Below, in pieces: positions 42,059 through 53,645 of a DNA stretch of 64,000 nucleotides. Every line of letters starts with the position of its first letter. Positions within the stretch are counted from its first letter, which is position 1. Made by a program: the position numbers and the translations under genes. Origin of the DNA: Paralithodes platypus (lineage: Eukaryota; Arthropoda; Malacostraca; Decapoda; Lithodidae); the NCBI GenBank assembly GCA_032716605.1, contig CM064552.1, positions 10,975,033 to 11,039,032 on the forward strand, in the 5' to 3' direction. The notes under the pieces were generated by a model. That model was not told the origin of the DNA. It searched no databases and saw nothing but the letters and a program-made list of their open reading frames with translations.

Positions 42059-42257
42059 TCTCACTCACTGACTCTCTTACACACCACACACACACACACT
42101 CTCTCTCTCTCTCTCTCTCCCGGTACTCCACACCACAGTATTATAAGAACGGTGAAGCAGCATTATGGAGATCACATGCAAAGTGATCGTCTATAGACCC
42201 ACCGCTGTTGGAACCTACGTAGTTCTAGGGTGGCTCAGGAATATGAGAGAGAGAGAG

Positions 42258-42321
<64 letters not shown>

Positions 42322-42407
42322 GACAACGTGAGAAGAGATACACATAATACACATGTAAATTAATCGTCTACAGGCCGCTGTGGAACCTACGTAGCTATGG
42401 CTGAAGA

Positions 42408-42470
<63 letters not shown>

Positions 42471-42721
42471 GGGAGTGTTTGTATGTGTGTGTGTGTGAAG
42501 ACAAGGGGGTAGAAAGGGAGGAACATAAGAAAAATAGTAATAGTAAAATAGACATAATGAAGAAGAAACACAATAATAATAGAAGAACAATTACAACATT
42601 AAGAGTAGAACAAGACGAAGAACAAATATATGAGATCAAATGGAGAGAGAGAGAGAGGGAGAGAAAGCAAGCAAAGAAAAAAGAAAGAAAGCAAGCAAAC
42701 AAGAAAGAAAGAAGAGAGAGG

Positions 42722-42767
<46 letters not shown>

Positions 42768-42945
42768 AGAGAAAAGAGAGAGAGAGAAGAGAGAGAAAAA
42801 AAGAGAGATAGAGAGCTACAACAAGGAAGGCCAAAACAAACAGAGGATGAGAGAAGACGAAACTTTGGCGTGGCAGGCCGTCTATAGAGAGCACCACCAC
42901 CATGGATTATTACAGTAGCCGCCATGTTGTTGCCACGCTCCCGTT
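41990..42945. repeat. Triplicated segment with large (CT)n, (CA)n/(GT)n and (GA)n tracts
   Basis: A segment containing CGTCTATAGAC or CGTCTACAGGC and GGAACCTACGTAG.T.T recurs at about 42188, 42367 and (partly) 42878. Microsatellites lie between: 41997-42120, 42245-42318 (GT), 42411-42469 (GT), 42640-42810 (GA-rich). Long KERERE, SLSL and HTHT frames are artefacts. Confidence 0.75.
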
Positions 42946-42949
42946 GTGT

Positions 42950-43395
42950 GCTGTCAAGCTTTTTATTTAGTTTTCTATATTCCAACTACTCCCTCTCGGT
43001 AAAGGTGGATTTATATATTGTTCTATTTGTTTTCCCTATATTCCAACTACTCCCTCTCGGTAAAGGTGGATTTATATGTTGTTCTTTTTGTTTTCTCTAT
43101 ATTTCAACTACTCCCTCTCGGTAAAAGTGGATTTATATGTTTTTCCATTTTGTCTCTATATTCCAACTACTCCCTCTCGGTAAAGGTGGATTTATATGTT
43201 TTTCTAGCTTAGTTTTTCTCCCTATATTCCAACTACTCTCTTTCGGTAAAGGTGGATTTATATGTTTTTCTATTTGTTTTCCCTATATTCCAACTACTCC
43301 CTCTCGGTAAAGGTGGATTTATATGTTTTTCTATTTGTTTTCCCTATATTCCAACTACTCCCTCTCGGTAAAGGTGGACTTATATGTTTTTTCTA
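42950..43395 (+). repeat. About 61-bp tandem repeat, seven copies
   Basis: Unit contains CTATATTCCAACTACTCCCT + CTCGGTAAAGGTGGATTTAT + ATG and a T-rich linker with TTTTCTATTTG. Copies are very similar. Confidence 0.93.
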
Positions 43396-43555
43396 TCTCG
43401 ACTATATTCAGCAACTCTGGTATGGCCGCTTCTGAATTAACATCCTTACAATCCTGTCAATTCAATTAGTCTACATCATTCAGTCTATTCGTCAGTATAG
43501 GTGTAAAATACGGTAGCCCCACAACATGAACACAATAATGTTACAAATCAAAAGT

Positions 43556-43685
43556 TAAGGGAGAGGTACTCTCTTTTTCTGGACCCCCTTCCCCCTCATG
43601 TTTAGCATATTAGCTTTGAGGCTTTAAGACGTTCGTTCCGTTAGCTTTGGCGATTTTGAGACCTTTCGCCTCATATTCATATTCT
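43556..43685 (-). mobile_element. Family A element, truncated
   Basis: TTAAGGGAGAGGTACTCTC and the first two to three 32-bp units; broken at CCTTTCGCCTCATATTC. Confidence 0.75.
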
Positions 43686-43832
43686 CATATTCATAAAGTT
43701 CACACTATTCAAGCAACTATTTCCCTTACCACGATTTTTGCATATACTGTATTTCTAGCTAACACCAGAACCCTGTATCCAGCCCGTCGTCAAAGTGTTT
43801 GCAAGATAAAGGGGAAGGCCAGACTTAAAGTA

Positions 43833-44175
43833 GCTAGTGGCTAGATTTTTGGTCTATTAATTCGTTTATTCATCGAGTTTGTTTTAGTTTCCTCGCTAGA
43901 CCTCCATCAAGCTTAGAAAAACACCCCATAGACCCCCTTTCAAGATAAATTTGATTTTGTTTTTCGCTAGTCCTCTTAGAAGTACAGGCTCGCTATCGCT
44001 CGCCAGGAAAAAATAGACACCTAAATGATACAAAAGGTCTTAATATTGACAAAAACATGAGGTGAAAGGTCTCAAAATCGCCAAACTAACGGAACGAACG
44101 TCTTAAAACCACAACACTAATACGCTAAACATGAGAGAGAAGGGGGTCCAGGCAAAGAGAGTACTACCCCCTTAA
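43833..44175 (+). mobile_element. Family A element, long form
   Basis: Left end eroded (GTAGCTAGTGGCTAG); right end GAGTACTACCCCCTTAA intact. The GGCCGAAGGCC palindrome is deleted. Confidence 0.8.
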
Positions 44176-44369
44176 AGGCGTTGAACGTGAACAAATACAG
44201 GAATACAACGAGCAACTACAAGACACACCAGATACAAAATAAAATATTAAAGATGCTACACACATTCCGAACATGATAATACAGGGATACAAGACATACA
44301 TACAATATATACATATCAAACTCAAAATGAAATCGTAAAGGTGATACATGAATAAGTAACATCCCGTTC

Positions 44370-44704
44370 TTAAGGAGAGGTTTCTAGTTTGTTTCCTACT
44401 CCTCCAGCAATCTTAAAATGTCACCCCCTTGACCCCCTTTCAAGATAAATTTGTAAATTTTTCGGTAGAAAAATGTCCCGGCTGAAAGCCGGTTTCTCTT
44501 AAATTACAGGCTCGCTATCGCTCGCCAGGATAAAATGGACACCTAAATGGCACGAAAGGTCTTAAAATTGACGGAAATGGGTCGAAAATTCTTAAAATCG
44601 TCAAAATAATGGGGCGAAAGTCTTAAAATTAGAAAAGCCATGGGGCTAAACATGAAGGAGAAAGGAGTCAAGAAAAAATTCCTCAAGTGGATATCTCCCC
44701 TTAA
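44370..44704 (+). mobile_element. Family A element, short form, complete, inside the 77-bp array
   Basis: TTAAGGAGAGGTTTCTAGTT left, GGATATCTCCCCTTAA right. Confidence 0.88.
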
Positions 44705-44739
44705 CATTAATCATCAATTACAAACCACTATGTACTTGC

Positions 44740-44800
44740 ATAAACTAATTAAAGCATATGGTCCTCCCGGGATTCGAACTCGGGACACCACACCCAGAAC
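44740..44800 (-). mobile_element. SINE fragment (box B and tail)
   Basis: On the minus strand CCCGAGTTCGAATCCCGGGA is followed by ATATGCTTTAATTAGTTT. The box A half is gone. Confidence 0.65.
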
Positions 44801-45032
44801 ATATGAAAATACAGAAATACAGTAAGCAAGACAAGTGAAGCAGCATATACGACGCGTGAGCTCTAGTTATGAAAATACAGGAATACAAAATATTAAATAA
44901 ATACAAAATAAAAATAATACAAAAGAAAGCACTGGATACAAAAAATGGTCGTGAAGATGATGCATGAATTCCGAACGTGAAAATACAGAAATACAGCAAG
45001 TACAGAAAGGAATGAGAGATACAAAACTAACT

Positions 45033-45238
45033 CGTTAACCCCTTGAGGATTGGGATGCGTTTTGGGCAATTTATTCATTTATACACGATTATATTTAGAT
45101 TAGGAAGGGTATATGGAAGTTAGGGGGTTAATTGAGACCGTCTTTACCCTTTTCATTCCAACAGATCCTTCCTAAGTTGAATTAAATCGTCTAATGCTAG
45201 CCAGAATAACATGTCAAAACGCTTTATGATCTTCAAGG
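45033..45238. mobile_element. Hairpin element, family H2, inside the 77-bp array
   Basis: TTAACCCCTTGAGGATTGGG left. TCTTCAAGGG at the right is the complement of an outer arm, with the terminal TTAA lost. The arms pair through TTAGGAAGGGTATATGGAAG and CAACAGATCCTTCCTAAG. Confidence 0.78.
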
Positions 45239-45780
45239 GAGGTAATGAACGTGAAATACAATAATAAAGTAAGTAATGAAAATCGGGAAGAGCGGCTACA
45301 ACGTGAAAATACAGAAATATAGCCAGCAAAGAAACGAATGGGAAATACAAAATAAAGTGTCGAAGGTGATGAACGTGAAATACAGGAATAGACTAGGTAA
45401 AGCAAATGTAGAACGGCCCCGAAAGTGAAAAATACAGAAATACAGCAAGCAAACAAGCGAATGGGAGATACAAAATAAAAGGTTCGAAGGTGATGAACGT
45501 GAAACACAGGAATACAGTAAAGAAAGGGGAAGAAGAGGAGATACAAAATAAAGTCTTGAAGATGATGAACGTGAAATACAAGAATAGAGTAATTACAAAA
45601 AAGAGAGAAGAGGCGATACAAAATAATCTCGAAGGTGATGAACGTACAACACAGGAATAGAGTAAGTAAAGTAAAGGGAGAAAAGCCAATACAAAATAAA
45701 GGCTTGGAGGTGATGAACATGAAACAAAAGAATCCAGTAAGTAAAGAAAACGGAAGCAGAGCGGATATATACAACTTGAG

Positions 45781-46414
45781 CTCCAGCAATCTCGGTTATC
45801 TGGGTATTGTTCTCCAGGGGGTACTAGCCCGTTCGATTGGTGCCTACAATCTCATCCTGGATCTCCGTGGACTGGCCCGGGATATATAGGTTACAGCTGT
45901 TAGGTGGCGTATGTGGAACAGTTATGGGCTACATGATTGGCAGGGCATATGGAAAAGGCTAAAAATAAAGGGAAGGGATACATGGAAAAGGCTCAAATAA
46001 AGGGAGCGAGTCAAACGGTCACAACCACAAAGGCAACAGTCAAAATGGCCACAGTCTAAACGGTCTTAAGAATAAATAAATACATAGATAGAATAGAAAC
46101 ACACACACACACATTCACATTCACACACACACAGACCGACCAAAGCAACCACATACTTTAAACCAAATGATGTGCAGATGTGGTGATGAAGCACCAAAAT
46201 TGTCTAGCAAATTCCGAGTAAAGAATTGGCAAAATTAATGATGGCATCGTATAGGTTAAGATTATATAACTGGCAGATTTGTATAAGGAAACAGGTAAAC
46301 ATTCTTATGGGCCAGCTGATATGTGACATGCAGGGTAAAACAGATGGGGGGCAAATGATTGACAGAACTATAACAGGCATGAAGATAAAAGGTTGGAGAT
46401 TATGTGAAGTGTAG
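45781..46414. other. Unassigned stretch with diverged internal repeats
   Basis: GGGATATATAGGTTACAGCTGTTAGGTGG near 45879 recurs in altered form near 46650-46690, and ATGATTGACAG near 46357 and 46705. No gene recognised. Confidence 0.4.
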
Positions 46415-46545
46415 TATAACTGCCTTGATTGTGTAATGGTTAGTGTGTTTAAAATCTGTAAGTAGTAACCCAGGTTCGATTCCCGATAGGATCACATGCT
46501 TTCATTAATTTCTTTGGGAGGTGTTTGGTGTGAAGTTAATAAATT
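46415..46545 (+). mobile_element. SINE with tRNA-like head, diverged
   Basis: TGATTGTGTAATGGTTAGTG (box A region) and CCAGGTTCGATTCCCGATAG (box B), then ATTAATTTCTTTGGGAGGTG. Confidence 0.75.
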
Positions 46546-46979
46546 CGAATATGAGGATTTGATGCAGAATAATTGATGGGTATATGGCATAGTAGATACA
46601 GCAGCTCAGAAACTGTGTGCCTATAGGAAGAGTTGATCATAAGTAGGTACTGGGATATATATGACAGTTGTAAGGTGGTATGGATGGAACTGATTCGGGA
46701 TATATGATTGACAGGACTAAAGCTGAATGATGTAGATCCAAAATAAAGAACTAGCAATACTCTCGCTGGTAAAGGCATAAGTCTTCCTCTCTCTTCAACA
46801 CCCCTTCTCACCGCTCAACACTCTTCGAAAGATAGATACGAAGTGCCGTTGTATAGGCTTATCCCCTCAATACCTTCACCTGACCTGACCTGAAGTTCGG
46901 AGTACATACATTTTATGACAGGTATTGGGCTGTGGAGGAAATCATCATGTGGCATCCGTGAAAAATAATCGTTGTATAT
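46546..46979. other. Unassigned stretch
   Basis: No gene recognised; contains CCTGACCTGACCTGA at 46878. Confidence 0.35.
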
Positions 46980-47095
46980 AATTAACTCCTTCTGTACCGG
47001 AGATATACTTTTCATTATTTTTCTGGCAAACCAACAGACGATTTAGATCAGCTTAGGAAGGACGCCTACCTATTAAAAAGCTACAGACATAGACT
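46980..47095 (+). mobile_element. Hairpin element family H1, left half
   Basis: TTAACTCCTTCTGTACCGGA to GCTTAGGAAGGACG and AAAAAGCTACAGAC. Partner arm missing. Confidence 0.7.
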
Positions 47096-47190
47096 ACAGT
47101 AGATCTGGACTTGACATGAAAATGGAACTTTGCAGTAAGGGACCCCAAATCGGAAAACGAACCCCCAAGTTCGAACTTCGAAACCGCGAG

Positions 47191-47194
<4 letters not shown>

Positions 47195-47236
<42 letters not shown>

Positions 47237-47440
47237 GGTGAGCCCCTCCAAACTGGAAAGTGCAAAATACGAATATTTTTCGGTAGAAAATGTTTCAGCC
47301 ACAGGCTGGTTTGTCCTAAAATGCAGGTTTGCTATCGCTCGCCCAGAAAAAAAAATCAATACCTGAACAGGGTGAAATGTCTTATATTTACCAAACAAAT
47401 GAGGTGAAACTTCTTAAAATTGCCAAACCAAAGTGGAACA
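47195..47440 (+). mobile_element. Family A element, heavily diverged, behind a poly-A tract
   Basis: A run of about 36 A (47197-47232) is followed by TTTTTCGGTAGAAAATGTTT, GCCACAGGCTGG, GTTTGCTATCGCTCGCCCAG and decayed 32-bp units. Confidence 0.65.
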
Positions 47441-47447
47441 AAGAAGG

Positions 47448-47664
47448 TGTTAACCCCTTCTGTACCGGCGACGTCTTTTGTAGTTCATTCTAGCTATACT
47501 TAGACGATAATGTGCAGTTTAAGAAGGATCTGTGATAGTAAAAATGATCAAGGAGATAGTTGGAAGCCTGTTAGTTTGCTGGAGGCCCTTTTTAAACAGA
47601 ATACAATCGTCTAATAATAGCCAGAATAAATTAACAAAGACTTCGCCGGTAAAGAAGGTGCTAA
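47448..47664. mobile_element. Hairpin element, family H1, complete
   Basis: TTAACCCCTTCTGTACCGGC + GACGTC left; GACTTCGCCGGTAAAGAAGG right. Arms pair almost throughout. First member of a chain with the next two elements. Confidence 0.88.
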
Positions 47665-48049
47665 GGGGGGGGGGGGGGGGGGGGGCCAGTGGTTATATTA
47701 TGGTCCATTTATACTGTATATTCATTCATGTATTTTGTTTTGTTTAGTTTCCTCGCTAGACCTCCATCAAACTTTTAAAAACACTTCCCTTCAAGATAAA
47801 TTTGTACATTTTACGGTACAAAACTGTCCCTCCCGAAGGCCGGTTCCTCTTAATATTCAAGGCTCGCTACCACTCGTCAGGAAAAAAATCCACACGTAAA
47901 TGGAACGAAAGGTCTCAAAATTGGCAAACATGGGGCGAAAGGTGTTAAAATCACCAAACTAATGGGTTGAACGTCTTATAATCTCAAAACTGATGGGGCT
48001 AAACACGATGGAGAAGGGGGTCCAGAAAAAAACAACCATCCCCCCTTAA
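47661..48049 (+). mobile_element. Family A element, long form
   Basis: Left end CTAAGGGG with a G-run of about 22; right end ACCATCCCCCCTTAA. Its ends coincide with the ends of the neighbouring H elements. Confidence 0.85.
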
Positions 48050-48102
48050 CCCCTTCTGTACCGCCGATGTCTTGTTAACTATATTCAGACGATTATATCC
48101 CC
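48046..48102 (+). mobile_element. Hairpin element family H1, left arm
   Basis: TTAACCCCTTCTGTACCGCC, GATGTCTTG, TATATTCAGACGATTATAT. The matching right arm lies 1.3 kb away at 49430-49595. Confidence 0.7.
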
Positions 48103-48788
<686 letters not shown>

Positions 48789-49429
48789 GCCCCTTGTCGC
48801 GGTTGGGGGGCTTCGGGGCCGGCAACTGGAGCTTGATGGGGGAGGGTTGTGGATATTTCCCTTTCCTTCTCCCCTCGAGCTTTTATCGTCGGCTTGACAA
48901 ATGTTGTGTAGTTTTTCATTCCTCTTTCTATGTTTTTTCCCCTATTCTTATTCTGTCTCATTCGGTTGTCCCTCAAGCAGCTTATATCACATACCTCCCT
49001 GTCCTGGCTAGGCTGTAGGCTCCTGACCTGATTTGTCACTTCGGTCGATGCTGCGGCCGAGCTGACTGATTCCCCTCAGTAGTGCATTTTTTTGCATCTC
49101 GCTATTATTTTTTCTACCTTAGACCTGATCTCTCATTCTTTGCCTTTGATTACTTCTTCGTTGGTGCTGCAGTGTAGCAGTATTTGCCTCATCCTTCGGC
49201 CCTGCTCTGCTGTGGAGCTCATGTGTTCCGGCTGAACTGGTGAAATGGCGAGAAATGTTTGCGTGTCTTCACCTTCCTAGATTTGTTCACCTCCTGGTCT
49301 TCCCTAACTATCTTGACATGATTAGTTATCCATATTGATCTAATCCTTCGGGCCAGCCCTATGAGAGTTCTTTTGTGGAACTCAGTGGTCTGGTTAAACT
49401 AATTTGATAAAAAATACAAATATATATAA
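48789..49429. other. Unassigned GC-richer segment between H arms
   Basis: Begins CGCCCCTTGTCGCGGTTGGG directly after the (TAC)n. Not repetitive within the window, no clear ORF or element ends. With the (TAC)n it separates the two arms of one H element, so it may be an insertion of unknown class. Confidence 0.4.
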
Positions 49430-49595
49430 AACATATGAGTATATGCAGCTTAGGAAGGACCTGTGGTAGTAAAAAGGGTTATGTGAGATAGTTGGAAGCC
49501 TGTTAATTGCTGGAGGCCCGTTATAAACTGCATAACATAGATTAATAGCAAATAGAAGCAAGTTAAAAAGACGTCGCCGGTACAGAAGGTGTTAA
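49430..49595 (+). mobile_element. Hairpin element family H1, inner part and right arm
   Basis: GCAGCTTAGGAAGGACCTGT, GGAAGCCTGTTAATTGCTGG + AGGCCCG, and GACGTCGCCGGTACAGAAGG + TGTTAA. Confidence 0.75.
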
Positions 49596-49932
49596 GGGCA
49601 GGTTTTTAGTTGATTCCCTAGACTTCCATCAAGCTTAAAATGACTTCCCCTTGACCCCCTCCCCTTTCAAGATAAATTTGTACATTTTTCGATAGAAAAA
49701 TGTCCCGGCCGAAGGCCGGTTCCCCTTAAATTGCAGGCTCGCTTTCGCTCGCCAGGAAAAAATCGACACCTAAATGGCACGAATGGTCTTAAAATTGACA
49801 GAAATGGGGCGAGGGTTCTTAAAATCACCAAACTAATGGGGCAAGCGTCTTTAAATCTCACAAGCAATGGGGCTAAACATGAGGGAGAAAGAGGTTCAGA
49901 AAAAAATCCTCCCGGTGGAAATCTCCCCTTAA
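49592..49932 (+). mobile_element. Family A element, short form, complete
   Basis: TTAAGGGCAGGTTTTTAGTT left, GTGGAAATCTCCCCTTAA right. Shares the left TTAA with the H element. Confidence 0.88.
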
Positions 49933-50134
49933 GGACTGCCCCACCCCCCCCACTCCCACCCCGGGGGTAGCGACAAAGTGCCACAGCGCTCCCCGACAGT
50001 CTGGTTTATGGCCCTGTTTGTCCCCGGGGAGGGGGAGGGGGAGGGGGGGGGGGGGCGCCGCACCACGCAAACTTGTAAACTGTGGCGGTCGTGTCCAGAA
50101 CCAGCTGTGGGGAGAGTAGAGACCATTTTTTGAC
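49933..50134. other. GC-rich spacer with C- and G-runs
   Basis: Runs of C near 49943 and G near 50040-50055. No gene recognised. Confidence 0.4.
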
Positions 50135-50190
50135 AGTAGTCGCACGAACGTCCCTTGATTTTGGCCCTGTCACTCTTTCAACTATTATAT
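50135..50190 (+). mobile_element. Jockey/I-type LINE, tiny 3' fragment
   Basis: GTCGCACGAACGTCCCTTGA + TTTTGGCCCTGTCACTCTTT + CAACT, cut by the next family A insertion at its TTAA. Confidence 0.7.
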
Positions 50191-50581
50191 TTAAGGGGGG
50201 ATGGGCCGGTTTTGTCGACCACTTTCTCCCTCATGTTTAGCCCCATTAGATTTCAGATGTTAAGATGTTTGCCCCATTAGTTAATCGGTTTTAAGACCTT
50301 TCGCCCCATTTCTTCGTCAATATTTAGACCTTTCGTGCTATTTAGGTGTCGATTTTTTTCCCTGGCGAACGATAGTGAGCCTGTAATGTTGGAAGAATCG
50401 GCCTTCGGCCGGGACATTTTTCTACCAAAAAAATGTAAAAATTAATCTAGAAGGGGGATCTAATGGATGTTGTTTTGTTTTTTTATGGAGGTCTAGGGAG
50501 GAAACTAGAAAAATAATGAATACATGCAAAAATAATGAATACATGCAAAAATCGCCCAAAAAGTGAACCATCTCCCCTTAA
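50191..50581 (-). mobile_element. Family A element, complete, with internal duplication
   Basis: TTAAGGGGGGATGGGCCGG left, GAACCATCTCCCCTTAA right. AATAATGAATACATGCAAA occurs twice near the right end. Confidence 0.88.
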
Positions 50582-50769
50582 TTTATTTTTTATTGTATAT
50601 GTAAAGAAAATTGTTTAGTTTATAGTTGAAAAATACGTCTATGGAAGTGATAAATGACCCAAAACAATACTATTCCATAATAATGTTCTTGTATTCTTTA
50701 TTATATTAATTCAGGACTTCAAACACAATTACTCCGGTTTGACACCCTGTTACAGTCGTCGGCCAAGTA

Positions 50770-50965
50770 AGTGATGTCGCGGCACCAAGTATATTTCGAT
50801 CAATAATTGGTATCAGCACTATCTAAGCATGAATTCATCGTTTCGAGTGAGATATACAAACATGTTCCTATCTTTACACACCCTATTCAACATCTGACAG
50901 ACATTATTACGGCGAGCAAAACGTAATGACAGGGGAGACAAGACTTATTTGGCCAACTGTACAAG
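50770..50965 (+). repeat. Dispersed repeat G, copy 2
   Basis: Counterpart of 37545-37755. The sequence 50582-50769 before it and 50966-51180 after it hold nothing I can name. Confidence 0.75.
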
Positions 50966-51180
50966 AGGTGATGGTATTTTTGTTATTTAACTATACAATA
51001 TCCCAAATGATTAGGAGTTTAGGTTTACAGGTTAAAAGAGTCAGATGGGTGAGGAGAAATGATGGTGTGTGAGTGTAGGATACCGAAAATTCGTTAGAAC
51101 ACAAATATAAGGAATAATACAGACTACAAATACCAGTTTTATATTATATTACAAGGCACCTGAATACGCAAGGTGAATTG

Positions 51181-51302
51181 TTAAGGGGAGGTTTGTGTTT
51201 TTTCTCTGGAATCCCTTCACGCTCATGTTTAGCTCCACTAGTTTTGAGATTTTAAGACGTTCACCCCATTATTTTGCCAATTTTAAGAACTCTCTCACCC
51301 CC
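51181..51302 (-). mobile_element. Family A element, truncated
   Basis: TTAAGGGGAGGTTTGTG and the first 32-bp units, broken at a C-run (51298-51312). Confidence 0.75.
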
Positions 51303-51503
51303 CCCCCCCCCCGCAAAAAAAAATACATATATTCACCTGCTACAAAAATTTACATTTACTTGTTCAACCACTGTACAATTAAATAAGTAAACTCTTTATA
51401 CTGTAAATGTAGATGTTTTGCTTATAATCTGCTGTAGTTTCTATAGTATTTTCTTATTATTAAAAAATAAATAAAAAAACATTATATATATACTGTATAT
51501 ACA

Positions 51504-51557
<54 letters not shown>

Positions 51558-51742
51558 ATAACGGTATGGAAGGCAAAGCGCATCAACGAGTAAATATTAT
51601 AGCAATTATACAAATAAAAAAATAAAAATAAACACTCAGGTACCGGAAATCTACCAAGAAAAAGAGCGTGTCATGCAGGTGATGGCAGTTGGATGGGGCG
51701 GGGAGGTGTTTACATCCACTGTGAATATCTGAATGTTAAAAG
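51303..51742. repeat. AT-rich stretch with (TA)n
   Basis: (TA)n 51484-51553 with TATACTGTATATACAGTATA at its start. No gene recognised. Confidence 0.5.
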
Positions 51743-52091
51743 TTAAAGGTGAGGTTATCTGGTACCCCTTCTCCCTCACGTTTAGCCCCATTAGTTTTGG
51801 TTTGGTTAGGTTAAGACATTCGACCCATTGATTTGACGATTTTAAGACTTTTTGTGACATTTACGTGTCGATTTCTTCGTGGCGAGCAATAGCAAGCCTA
51901 CTGTACACATTGGGAAGAACCGGCCTTTGGCCAGCAATTTTCTACCGAAAAATGCAAAATTTTACCTCGAACACGGGTCTTGAGGGTATTTTTTCTAAGA
52001 TTGATGGAGGTCTAGGGACGAAACTAAAAAAAAGGAAAGTAATATAAACAATATATATGTAGACATATAAAACAAAAACAAAATCCCTTAA
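51743..52091 (-). mobile_element. Family A element, complete but diverged
   Basis: TTAAAGGTGAGGTTATCTGG left, AAAATCCCTTAA right. One 32-bp unit lost; TTTGGTTTGGTTAGGTTAAG replaces another. Confidence 0.8.
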
Positions 52092-52325
52092 AGTCGTCAT
52101 TGTGAAAAAAATTACCCTTTTATCATGACGCCCATCTTCATATTAGTTTAGATATCATTAGATGAATTAGGACCGTATAACTTTAGACAAATTCTGTAGA
52201 AGTCAAAAGGTCAATTGAGATAATTTTCATCCCTATGTTTCTTAGAGATTCTTCCTAATATTCATAAAATCGTCTATTGTTAGCCAGAAGCGAATGACAA
52301 GTTGAATCTGTATATTCTTTAAGTG
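52088..52325. mobile_element. Hairpin element family H, diverged
   Basis: TTAAAGTCGTCATTGTG left. Arms pair through ATTAGATGAATT and AATCGTCTATTGTTAGCCAG. It starts at the right TTAA of the preceding family A copy. Confidence 0.6.
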
Positions 52326-52611
52326 TAATCTCAATAATATTGGCATCCCATAAACAACAGGTGATATAACAATGAATTGCTTAACAAAAACTGTGCACAG
52401 AAAAATGGATAAAATGTGCTAGATTAAGTTTTGTAAATGAATGGAAATTAAATACACTGCATACAAATAAATAAAACTACTATTATTATTAAACTATGAT
52501 TAAATATGGTGCCTGCGAGTTCAAAATATATCTAAAGGAGCAATAAACTTAAATAAATACATATACCAATATTATTGCTATGAGAGTCCATTTAATATCC
52601 TACTTTGTCGT
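52326..52611. other. Unassigned AT-rich stretch
   Basis: No recognised feature. Confidence 0.35.
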
Positions 52612-52761
52612 TTGAGTAAGACAATGTCTAAATTGCCGGGGATTCTCAACCTGATATTCCTGTTACATTATATAGGTTACCAGTATGATGTAATAGGAAA
52701 CAATCATGCAAAGCTGCAAAACGAGGCTAATTATTTTGATTCACCTAATGCAATGACATAC
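52612..52761 (+). CDS. Possible exon: frame with signal-peptide-like start, interrupted by a LINE
   Basis: The frame opens with TTG at 52612; the ATG at 52624 is a better start. It gives MSKLPGILNLIFLLHYIGYQ, a hydrophobic leader, then polar sequence with YFDSPNAMTY. The frame then enters (TA)n, which is the tail of a LINE fragment. I do not recognise the protein. Together with 52982-53455 it may be the remains of one secreted-protein gene, or two exons with a LINE in the intron, or unrelated chance frames. Confidence 0.3.
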
Positions 52762-52764
52762 AGG

Positions 52765-52833
<69 letters not shown>

Positions 52834-52978
52834 ATTATTAGTTTTGTTTTTTATGTGAGTGAGGGAGGCAAAAGGCAGAACTGCCTGTAGCGAGTGCCTC
52901 CCCCAGAGTTGAAAGAGTGACAGGGCCAAAATCAAGGGACGTTCGAGCCAAAATGCCTGGACACACGGAGTTTGAAGC
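52762..52978 (-). mobile_element. Jockey/I-type LINE, 3' fragment with (TA)n tail
   Basis: (TA)n and ATTATT at 52766-52840 are followed by the minus-strand 3' UTR (reverse complement of CTCTGGGGGAGGCACTCGC and CCCTTGATTTTGGCCCTG), then the last codons to GCTTCAAACTCCGTGTGTCC. Only about 130 bp of element remains. Confidence 0.85.
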
Positions 52979-52981
52979 TCT

Positions 52982-53455
52982 TTGATCTTAGATCTTTGCA
53001 TGACACTTAGCATGTACAGTATATTTTCACCCTCAAGAATCATTGGTACCCGTCTCCCTTTTGACAATCATTTATTGAAACATCTGATTCAAGAAAAACA
53101 AAACTCGAATACAATAATTTTTGAAGGTTATGTTTTTAATGGTGCCGTGTGTACTTTCCTATGTATGCCAAATACAATCGTTGTAAAGCAGGAATACCTT
53201 TTCTCAAACACTTTGCAATTAGAATTTTCATCAGTTATATCGAATAACAACCCATTTACCTCGTATTATAGAATAGTAAACGGACCTTTCCCAAACAACA
53301 TGCTAGAAAATCACCTTAAAATGTATTTGAATGAGAACTCCTTTCAACAAGTAAATATACTGTATATGGGAATACCTAATCAAACGCAAAATTATCTTCC
53401 CATATACCGTCACATTACGAAAACCCTAGATATTACGAATCTATTACGACGGCGG
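52982..53455 (+). CDS. Unrecognised open frame of about 158 codons, probably partial
   Basis: Continuous frame of ordinary composition, unlike nearly every other frame in the window. Contains PFDNHLLKHLIQEKQN, IIFEGYVFNGAVCTFLCMPN, FTSYYRIVNGPFPNNMLENH and ILYMGIPNQTQNYLPIY. Two N-glycosylation-like sites but no transmembrane helix obvious. No start codon is convincing: the frame opens right at the LINE edge. Its last 17 or so codons belong to dispersed repeat D. I see no known domain. Could be an exon of a host gene, a decayed gene, or part of an unknown mobile element. Confidence 0.35.
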
Positions 53456-53645
53456 GTGCCCAACCCCGAAAGGAGTTGAAATAGGGGAGCTATCCCTCCG
53501 CCAAATGCGGCTTTCTAGGGCCTTTCCTAGCTGAAGCGGAGAGGATATGGTTCTAGTCATGTGGTGATGGGCTGGTCTATCAGAGTGAGAACTGAGCGAT
53601 CTCTGCCATACCCATAGCTTACTCTGATTGCAAGGGTGAAGACTA
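53455..53645 (-). repeat. Dispersed repeat D, copy 2
   Basis: Reverse complement of 18700-18892. Confidence 0.85.

Larger units (their letters stand above)
44176..45780 (+). repeat. Degenerate array of about 77-bp units, interrupted by three insertions
   Basis: Units contain GAAGGTGATGAACGTGAAA, TACAGGAATACAG and GAGATACAAAATAAA. The units are clearest at 45239-45760. Diverged units lie at 44176-44369 and 44800-45032. The breaks coincide with a family A copy (44370-44704), a SINE fragment (about 44745-44795) and a family H copy (45033-45238). Minus-strand phenylalanine/leucine-rich frames are artefacts. Confidence 0.8.

Noticed and set aside
42235..42985. Serine/leucine- or lysine/glutamate/arginine-rich frames
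   Set aside because: Come from (GA)n and (GT)n tracts on either strand.
45214..45789. 191-codon minus-strand frame resembling a membrane protein
   Set aside because: Phenylalanine and leucine richness follows from the AT-rich 77-bp array; the sequence repeats with the array period.
46226..46414. 62-codon frame MAKLMMASYRL...
   Set aside because: Overlaps diverged local repeats also seen at 45880 and 46650 and has no recognisable feature.
51796..51818. Second TTAGG-type telomere tract (TTTGGTTTGGTTAGGTTAAG)
   Set aside because: Only one TTAGG-like unit in a diverged family A copy; not a telomere repeat array.
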